Below the pieces are notes generated by a model. That model searched no databases, was not told where the DNA came from, and worked only from the letters and a program-made list of their open reading frames with translations. The translations under genes and the position numbers were made by a program. Below are positions 61,431-64,000 of a stretch of DNA of 64,000 nucleotides, in pieces. Source of the DNA: Urechis unicinctus (taxonomy: Eukaryota; Annelida; Polychaeta; Xenopneusta; Urechidae); contig CM067356.1 in NCBI GenBank assembly GCA_034190875.2, positions 48,794,740 to 48,858,739 on the forward strand. Direction: 5' to 3'. Numbering within the stretch: the stretch's first letter is position 1; each line of letters begins with the position of its first letter.

Positions 61431-62927
61431 GGTTTCTCGAGCACTCATCGCGCTGACCAGACCCGTGACTCCTACTGTCAATGGCTGCAATTTTAAAAAC
61501 AAACATACTATTATATTACATGCATGTTATACGAAATTAATGTCTTGTCACTGATTACATATAAGCAGGTTAATCGTTGTTCGACAACTCATTTGCAACG
61601 CCAAAGTATTACTTTTTAAATCTTGCAGCCAAATGAGCAATTTAGAATACAACTACAAAAGTCAAATAGATTTACGAGAATGCCTAGGCACCAGAGCCCA
61701 GGACCAGAAGGCAGTTGCAGGACTGGGGTGTGGTGCGCGTTACTAGAAACTTCCACGCCCAGCACCAACATCACCACACCTTAAAGCGAACCAAACAAAT
61801 GCGATCAATGCGCCGTTTCTGAAAATAGTACCATATCATTAAAATCATCACACATGCTTGATTTTAAACCGATGTTTGAATATATTCACCTGTACACATA
61901 TGAATGGCGTTGAGAATAATTAATGTCCAGCGAATACGTGGTCCTACGAACGTGCTGGTAAGGGGTTACCCCATCCCGTCGAGCAGCTAACCCATAACGT
62001 CTTCGGCATGGCTGCTATCTATGCTGACAATGCGTAATCCACAATCCTACTAGCACGACGGCAAATGAACACATTTATTTCCACGTTCTGCATTGTACGT
62101 CACGCATTCAGAGGAGGGTGCACGATGTGTGGACCGACATATCACGAGGCGATAGCGCGCCAGCTCGTTCGCTTATGGCAAGGACGGAACACGTGTAATT
62201 CACGACAATTAGGTAGCCACTTGGTCACAGATTTACCATCGGCCTTTGCCGCCGCGCCGAGGCGCTAATAAGTTGAGATAAGATTTGCCGATATGCTTAT
62301 CTCTGACGTCGATGCCAAGTAGTTCCGCAAACAAGTGGCGTATTGCAGTCCTCGCTGAGTGACACTGTGGTTCGTAGCGTAGGTGATGTCGGCTTGGTGG
62401 ACATCGTCACTAGGCAGGAGCCACATCTTGTCGTACTTATTAAGTGGGTTATTAGCAAATTAAATTGACACATCGACCATATCAACTAAGTCTCCTTTGT
62501 ATCTGAAATCTTGATTTTTTTCCTGAACTTCTTCCCATGTTATAACCATTGTTCCATGCCGGGAAACGGTTGTGAGTTAATGTCGCCTTTCTGAATAAGA
62601 ATCTGGCCCTAGCACCGCTGCTTGCGGCCCCTATGAATGAATGCTAACCACTCCAGAAGTCCAGGTACCAGCCTGCCAGTAATAAACCACTCGCAACCCT
62701 GCATCACCTCGCATTAGTGAGGCCAGGCTGGTATCTGCTCGCTGATAGGCTGCGCTTCCATCCACACGCGCCGAATGGTTTATGCAGGAGGTGTGGTAAC
62801 CTACCAGGGGGTCATCATAGCGCTCATTCTTAAAGCTGTCTGTGAGTTCATAACGCCACTCATAATTCGCAGACACAGATGGTGGTGAGTTGTGAAAATC
62901 CGAGAAAATGGTGAGTAGCTAATAGTC
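61431..62927. other. No supportable gene; GC-richer stretch
   Basis: From about 61930 the base composition is higher in G+C than the rest. Frames such as 62065-62268 (+) and 62631-62876 (-) are 60-95 codons long but match no family I know. A pair of inverted words (GTACCAGCCTG / CAGGCTGGTATC at 62665 and 62724) suggests repeat DNA. Confidence 0.35.
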
Positions 62928-63045
62928 TTTGAGATAATGGTGGGTCGCGTCGCAAATTTTCTCTGAGATAATGTTGGGTCGCGTCGCCAAATGTCTCCGA
63001 GATAATCATGGGTGGCAAATATCTTCGAGATAATTGTTTTCAGCA
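62928..63045. repeat. Degenerate GAGATAAT minisatellite, about 4 units
   Basis: GAGATAATGGTGGGTCGCGT, GAGATAATGTTGGGTCGCGT, GAGATAATCATGGGTGGC and GAGATAATTGTTTTC follow at about 28-33-base spacing. Confidence 0.8.
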
Positions 63046-64000
63046 TGCACTAGTCTCACCAGGAGCCGCGGCAACATCTTACAAATAACACGCATAACAG
63101 CGAGTGGGAGCGAATAACGAGACACTGAAAATGTTAAACATCCACGTTCGTAGTATACTGGTTACTGTTTTGTTTTAGGAATATATACATGCAGCAGATT
63201 TCAATTATTTTTTTATCATTTCTAATGAGTATGGCTGCAGTGCTTGCAAGTGACTATTACTGTCGTTATATATTAGTTATTTATCAACCTTCTAAAATGT
63301 CAACAACTTCCCGGCATCCTCCCAAAAAGTATGCAACGCAAGTGGCATTATGCAAAACCTACAAGAAACAAAGATAGTGGTGGGGCACAACCTGGGTCCA
63401 GTGGGGTTACTGCATGCATCCCTCAATGGAAGTTTCAACGCAATGACATAACATTCTTCCTACTTACATCATACTAGAACAATATTAATGAGTAAAATGT
63501 GTGTCTTTTATCAGCGCCGTATAGTATGGTATAGTAAGTAAACGCATGACGTCATGGTTTTTTGTACTCTTAATATAGAAACGTAATATGCGTGGCCAGG
63601 AGGAAGTCTATTTAGTAAATCTGCGTAGAATACAAAACCTGAACGTGTATATAGTAACTTGTTGCAGTATAGCACATATCTAGTATATTATAGTGTATTA
63701 TGTGTATCATTTAAATGTATTGTATATTATAGTACAGTAAAAATTAGCATAGTATAGTCCTAGTATCGGGGATGTTCGGGTTAGATAGTATAGTAGAGTG
63801 TAGTACCCAGAGGGGCTAGGCTTGTGTATTATGGGCGGAGTATTGGGGTCTAGCTCCCATTGCATTGATCATGCGCCCTCACCCACCAGATACTTACAGC
63901 ACGGCACGATCATGATTGTGGAGACATGCCAACAGGTAGTAGGAAGTCAATGCTGCTGGCCCTAGAATTGATTATACGAAACATATATGCGTCCAACGGC
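63046..64000. other. No supportable gene; TAGTA-rich low complexity
   Basis: A weak plus-strand frame at 63189-63377 has a hydrophobic start but no known domain. From 63520 to 63810 the sequence is rich in TAGTATA-type words. A TGACGTCA palindrome is at 63547-63554. Confidence 0.4.

Noticed and set aside
62631..62876. GC-richer minus-strand frame of about 80-95 codons
   Set aside because: No family resemblance, and it overlaps inverted words and lies beside a minisatellite, so repeat DNA is more likely.
1..64000. CRISPR arrays, bacterial operons, or phage or plasmid features
   Set aside because: The tandem repeats here have no spacer structure, and there are no long or closely packed frames. 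The DNA is eukaryotic in character.

Overview
The window looks like AT-rich nuclear DNA from an animal, most likely a marine invertebrate. Long open frames are absent, apparent exons are short, CpG is not obviously depleted, microsatellites and poly-C/poly-G tracts are present, and there is a 5'-truncated non-LTR retrotransposon. I cannot name the species. No complete conventional multi-exon gene can be assembled by eye; most of the window is non-coding or decayed repeat.

Left part (1 to about 24 kb) is mostly single-copy. It holds a TATG microsatellite (1-126), a 13-copy 40-bp minisatellite (2741-3267), a 16-bp GGCCGA-type minisatellite (8470-8610), poly-G and poly-C tracts, the LINE reverse-transcriptase remnant (15342-15758), and two minus-strand stretches that may be receptor exons: a fibronectin-III or cytokine-receptor-like one at 17498-17875 and a weaker Ig-like one at 14250-14525.

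Right part (24 to 61 kb) is a nested, self-similar duplication zone. A block at 24.05-38.88 kb recurs in direct orientation at 49.76-60.99 kb, with large indels between the copies. Between them lies a diverged inverted repeat, with arms at about 39.5-41.76 and 43.21-45.75 kb. Inside the duplicated blocks sits the best gene candidate: a minus-strand family whose last two exons encode one transmembrane helix followed by a 43-residue tyrosine-containing cytoplasmic tail. Copies b (38.49-38.93) and c (60.59-61.07) keep both exons and have identical tails. Copy a (29.24-29.54) has a frameshift and has lost the tail exon. Further relics of the downstream flank lie at 33.2, 52.7 and 56.3 kb.

Two structural oddities stand out. 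One is a 'zippered' stretch at 50.8-51.96 kb, where 10-50-bp pieces of two or three separate parts of the other copy alternate. The other is copy b itself, where homology to copies a and c stops in the middle of the transmembrane exon, so it carries a different juxtamembrane segment. The general picture is a rapidly rearranging receptor-like locus. Its function is not established by the sequence, and assembly error must be excluded for the mosaic stretch.
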